8,560 nt of DNA from Lachnospiraceae bacterium (lineage in GTDB: Bacteria > Bacillota > Clostridia > Lachnospirales > Lachnospiraceae), in the NCBI GenBank assembly GCA_900772675.1, contig CAAGRM010000052.1, forward strand, positions 1 to 8,560, given 5' to 3'. Below the pieces are notes generated by a model. It had not been told where the DNA came from and made no database searches. It saw nothing but the letters and a program-made list of their open reading frames with translations. Positions within the stretch are counted from its first letter, which is position 1; every line of letters begins with the position of its first letter. This document shows, in pieces, positions 6,404 to 8,560 of this stretch. Both the position numbers and the translations under genes were made by a program.

Positions 6404-8088
6404 TCCTTTTCTTGCTCCTTTTTTGCCAGATCCTCCGCATCGAAAACATCCTCGATCGGTGCTCCGGCCGGAACCATCGGGAATACCTTCTCATCACAGT
6501 CAATCCACACATCGATCAGCGCCGGTTTTCCGCTCTCGATTGCTGCACGGATCGCCGGACCCATCTCCTCTTTTTTTGTCACACGGATTCCCTTTACACC
6601 GAGCGCCTCGGCAACCTTCACAAAGTCTGCCTGATCCTGCAGAACCGTGTTGGAATACCGCTTTCCGTAGAACAGAGTCTGCCACTGGCGCACCATACCG
6701 AGCACGTGGTTATTGACAACAACCTCAATGACCGGAATGTTATGTCTGGAAAGGGTTGCCAGCTCGTTCATGTTCATACGGAAGCAGCCGTCTCCTGCGA
6801 CGTTGATGACAACCTTGTCCGGGCGTCCCATTTTTGCACCCATCGCTGCTCCAAGACCAAAGCCCATCGTTCCAAGACCGCCTGATGTCAGAAGCGTTCT
6901 CGGCTTCGTATAGCGGTAATACTGTGCCGCCCACATCTGGTGCTGGCCAACATCCGTTGTGATAATTGCCTGTCCGTCCGTTGCCTTATAGATCTCCTCG
7001 ATCACATACGGTCCGGTAAGCCCCTCTTCATGCTTTAACGGGTATTTTTCTTTCATTTCCCTGATCTTTGCAATCCACTCATCGTGGTGCATCGGCTCCA
7101 GCTTCGCATTCAGCCGTTTTAAGACCTCTTTGACATCTCCGATGATACTGTACTCAACCGCAACGTTCTTATTGATTTCTGCAGCATCTACATCGATCTG
7201 AACAATTTTCGCATGGTTGGCAAATTTTGCGGCATTTCCGGTGACGCGGTCGGAAAATCTTGCCCCGAGTACAATCAGAAGATCGCACTTTGTCACACCG
7301 TAGTTTGAGGTTTTTGTTCCATGCATGCCAAGCATGCCGGTGTACAGCTCATCTGTTCCCGGAAATGCTCCTTTTCCCATCAAAGTGTCGCAGACCGGCG
7401 ACTGGATCCGGTGTGCCAGTTCGCGTACTTCTTCGGATGCACCCGAGATAACACTGCCGCCGCCCACAAAAATGTAGGGACATTTCGACTCCTGAATCAT
7501 GGATACAACGTGATCCAGTCCTTCTTCTGTGATTCTTTCGGTAAATGGTTCAATTTTTTCCGGTGTTTTCGGCTCGTATTCGCAGGTTGCCGCCGTTACA
7601 TCCTTGGTAATATCTACCAGAACAGGACCCGGTCTTCCGCTTTTTGCGATCGTAAACGCACGGCGCAGCGTATCTGCAAGAACGGTGATATCTTTTACAA
7701 TCACACTGTATTTTGTGATCGGCATTGCGACACCCGCAATGTCAATCTCCTGAAAGCTGTCTTTTCCAAGCAGTGCCTTTCCTACGTTACAGGTAATCGC
7801 TACCATCGGCGTAGAATCCATGTAGGCGGTTGCGATTCCGGTGACAAGGTTCGTTGCGCCGGGGCCGCTTGTAGCCATGCAGACGCCTGTTTTTCCGGTA
7901 GCCCGCGCATATCCGTCTGCCGCATGCGCAGCACCCTGTTCGTGTGAGGTCAGGATATGGTGGATTTCCGGGTGGCGGTAAAGTTCATCATAGATATTTA
8001 AAATGGTTCCGCCCGGATAGCCGAACACGGTATCCACACCTTGCTCCTTCAGGCACTCGATAACAATCTGTGATCCAGTTAATTCCAT
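6400..8088 (-). CDS. ilvB: Acetolactate synthase (acetohydroxyacid synthase), large catalytic subunit
   Basis: ThDP-dependent enzyme that joins pyruvate to pyruvate or 2-ketobutyrate, the first common step of valine, leucine and isoleucine synthesis. Its 562 residues are full length. Three domains are apparent: an N-terminal pyrimidine-binding domain (about 1-165) with the catalytic Glu50 in SHEQGAAHAADGYAR; a central FAD-binding domain (about 190-330) with ARFSDRVTGN; and a C-terminal ThDP domain with GDG at 432-434 and NN at 459-460, followed by LGMVRQWQ, a signature of AHAS large subunits rather than catabolic acetolactate synthase. The start MELTGSQIV fits the family, with AAGGAAGG 12 nt upstream. 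The small regulatory subunit gene (ilvN) does not follow; serC does. Upstream is ilvD, separated by 209 bases of structured sequence that could control this gene. Confidence 0.96.
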   Translation of the reverse strand: MELTGSQIVIECLKEQGVDTVFGYPGGTILNIYDELYRHPEIHHILTSHEQGAAHAADGYARATGKTGVCMATSGPGATNLVTGIATAYMDSTPMVAITCNVGKALLGKDSFQEIDIAGVAMPITKYSVIVKDITVLADTLRRAFTIAKSGRPGPVLVDITKDVTAATCEYEPKTPEKIEPFTERITEEGLDHVVSMIQESKCPYIFVGGGSVISGASEEVRELAHRIQSPVCDTLMGKGAFPGTDELYTGMLGMHGTKTSNYGVTKCDLLIVLGARFSDRVTGNAAKFANHAKIVQIDVDAAEINKNVAVEYSIIGDVKEVLKRLNAKLEPMHHDEWIAKIREMKEKYPLKHEEGLTGPYVIEEIYKATDGQAIITTDVGQHQMWAAQYYRYTKPRTLLTSGGLGTMGFGLGAAMGAKMGRPDKVVINVAGDGCFRMNMNELATLSRHNIPVIEVVVNNHVLGMVRQWQTLFYGKRYSNTVLQDQADFVKVAEALGVKGIRVTKKEEMGPAIRAAIESGKPALIDVWIDCDEKVFPMVPAGAPIEDVFDAEDLAKKEQEKD

Positions 8089-8143
8089 GTCTGTATGATT
8101 CCTTCCTTATGTTTTCGCTTTGTGTATAAAATCTGTTTATGAA

Positions 8144-8289
8144 ATCAGCCATCCGAGAAAAAGCGCGTTCGGACGGCTGATATGATTTTATGATTTACGC
8201 GGGCAACGAGCCAAAGTCCGTGTTTGCACGAGACCTTGGCGACTGCCGCGATAACTATGAGAAACTCGCAGAGCGTGTTTCTCATAGTT
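8144..8289 (-). ncRNA. Three-hairpin structured element in the ilvD-ilvB spacer (candidate cis-regulatory RNA or repeat)
   Basis: Three strong hairpins fill the spacer, in minus-strand order. H1: 13 perfect bp, 8289-8277 with 8265-8253, plus an inner CGC/GCG. H2: 8250-8198, a long interrupted stem (CGCGG/CCGCG, CA/TG, GCCAA/TTGGC, GTC/GAC, CGTG/CACG) closed by a CAAA tetraloop. H3: 13 bp, 8181-8169 with 8156-8144, with a 12-nt loop and a short UUU after it. The single mismatches in H2 (8215/8235) and H3 (8151/8174) are A-C on the plus strand but G-U on the minus strand, so the RNA that folds best is the minus-strand one, the same sense as ilvD and ilvB. I cannot match it to a named riboswitch or T-box. 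On the plus strand H1 is followed by Ts, so a weak plus-strand terminator is an alternative. Confidence 0.45.
8145..8285 (-). CDS. Possible small protein of 46 residues within the ilvD-ilvB spacer
   Basis: An ATG frame starts 12 nt after the ilvD stop, inside hairpin H1, and ends with TGA inside the last arm of hairpin H3. It encodes 46 residues beginning MRNTLCEFLIVIAAVAKV, a hydrophobic segment, and ending basic with ISAVRTRFFSDG. No good Shine-Dalgarno sequence precedes the ATG (CAGAAAAACT). The frame is open across the whole structured element, so it may be a genuine small gene, a leader ORF, or a chance frame across an RNA or repeat. I do not recognise a family and assign no function. 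Confidence 0.25.
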   Translation of the reverse strand: MRNTLCEFLIVIAAVAKVSCKHGLWLVARVNHKIISAVRTRFFSDG

Positions 8290-8297
8290 TTTCTGAG

Positions 8298-8560
8298 TTA
8301 GAACTCCAGAATAGCTCCCTTATTTGCACTGGAAACCATCTTGGCGTAGCGTTTCAGATAACCTGTGGTTACTTTCGGCTCTCTCGGAGTCCATGCAGCT
8401 TTTCTGCGTGCCAGCTCTTCGTCCGATACGACAACTTCCAGCTTATGCTCCGGAATATTGATACGGATGAGATCGCCTTCCTCAACGAGTGCAATCGGAC
8501 CGCCCTCTGCTGCCTCCGGGCTTACATGACCGATGGACGCACCGCGGGATGCGCCGGAAA
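8298..8560 (-). CDS. ilvD: Dihydroxy-acid dehydratase, C-terminal 86 residues (5' end beyond window)
   Basis: Iron-sulfur enzyme that dehydrates 2,3-dihydroxy-isovalerate and -methylvalerate to the 2-keto acids, the third common step of branched-chain amino acid synthesis. Only the end is visible: [20 protein letters not shown] is the highly conserved stretch of the IlvD/Edd family that holds the catalytic serine, here the first complete codon. The tail ends in [14 protein letters not shown] followed by TAA, as is normal for clostridial IlvD, so the gene is not truncated at this end. It is the upstream gene of ilvB on the same strand, with a 209-base spacer. The cluster presumably continues to the right of the window. 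Confidence 0.95.
   Translation of the reverse strand, partial: SGASRGASIGHVSPEAAEGGPIALVEEGDLIRINIPEHKLEVVVSDEELARRKAAWTPREPKVTTGYLKRYAKMVSSANKGAILEF

Noticed and set aside
8188..8560. Plus-strand frame opening in the ilvD-ilvB spacer and running antisense through ilvD to the window edge
   Set aside because: No ribosome site, and most of it is the complement of the highly conserved ilvD end; open antisense frames are common over such genes.

Overview
The window reads as chromosomal DNA from an anaerobic, low-to-mid GC Firmicute of class Clostridia, most likely family Lachnospiraceae. The gut-clostridial style of the peptide-binding lipoprotein, the HIGN-type CysRS, the short SerA with a terminal ACT domain, the AGGAGG ribosome sites and the consensus TTGACA/TATAAT-like promoters all point that way. 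Genus assignment is not possible from the sequence alone. No rRNA, tRNA, CRISPR array, transposase or phage gene was seen.

Layout, left to right. (1) Bases 1-1657, minus strand: the N-terminal 552 residues of a family-5 (oligopeptide type) ABC-transporter substrate-binding lipoprotein, cut by the window edge, with a consensus promoter about 200 nt upstream. (2) Bases 1658-2332: a divergent intergenic region. Its left part is the lipoprotein leader, its middle is T-rich and featureless, and its right part holds a strong plus-strand promoter, a 13-codon arginine-rich possible leader ORF and an intrinsic terminator, all ahead of cysS. (3) Bases 2333-3781, plus strand: cysS (cysteinyl-tRNA synthetase). 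(4) Bases 3782-3969: the convergent gap between cysS and serA, holding two very long perfect hairpins. (5) Bases 3970-6215, minus strand: serC followed by serA, with a TAATG stop/start overlap. They have their own promoter, whose -35 box overlaps the stop codon of ilvB, and a leader with a perfect 11-bp hairpin. (6) Bases 6400-8088, minus strand: ilvB, acetolactate synthase large subunit. (7) Bases 8089-8297: the ilvD-ilvB spacer, with three consecutive strong hairpins that also contain a 46-codon ORF. (8) Bases 8298-8560, minus strand: the C-terminal 86 residues of ilvD.

The minus-strand genes from ilvD to serA form an amino-acid biosynthesis block: IlvB and IlvD belong to the valine/leucine/isoleucine pathway, and SerA and SerC carry out the first two steps of serine synthesis from 3-phosphoglycerate. 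Serine feeds cysteine synthesis and cysS consumes cysteine, so the genes are related in metabolism, but cysS is convergent to the ser genes and separately controlled.

The coding genes are ordinary housekeeping genes. The places that most deserve a second look are noncoding: the three-hairpin/46-codon-ORF element between ilvD and ilvB, and the short promoter-ORF-terminator leader of cysS. Neither matches a regulatory element that I can name with confidence.
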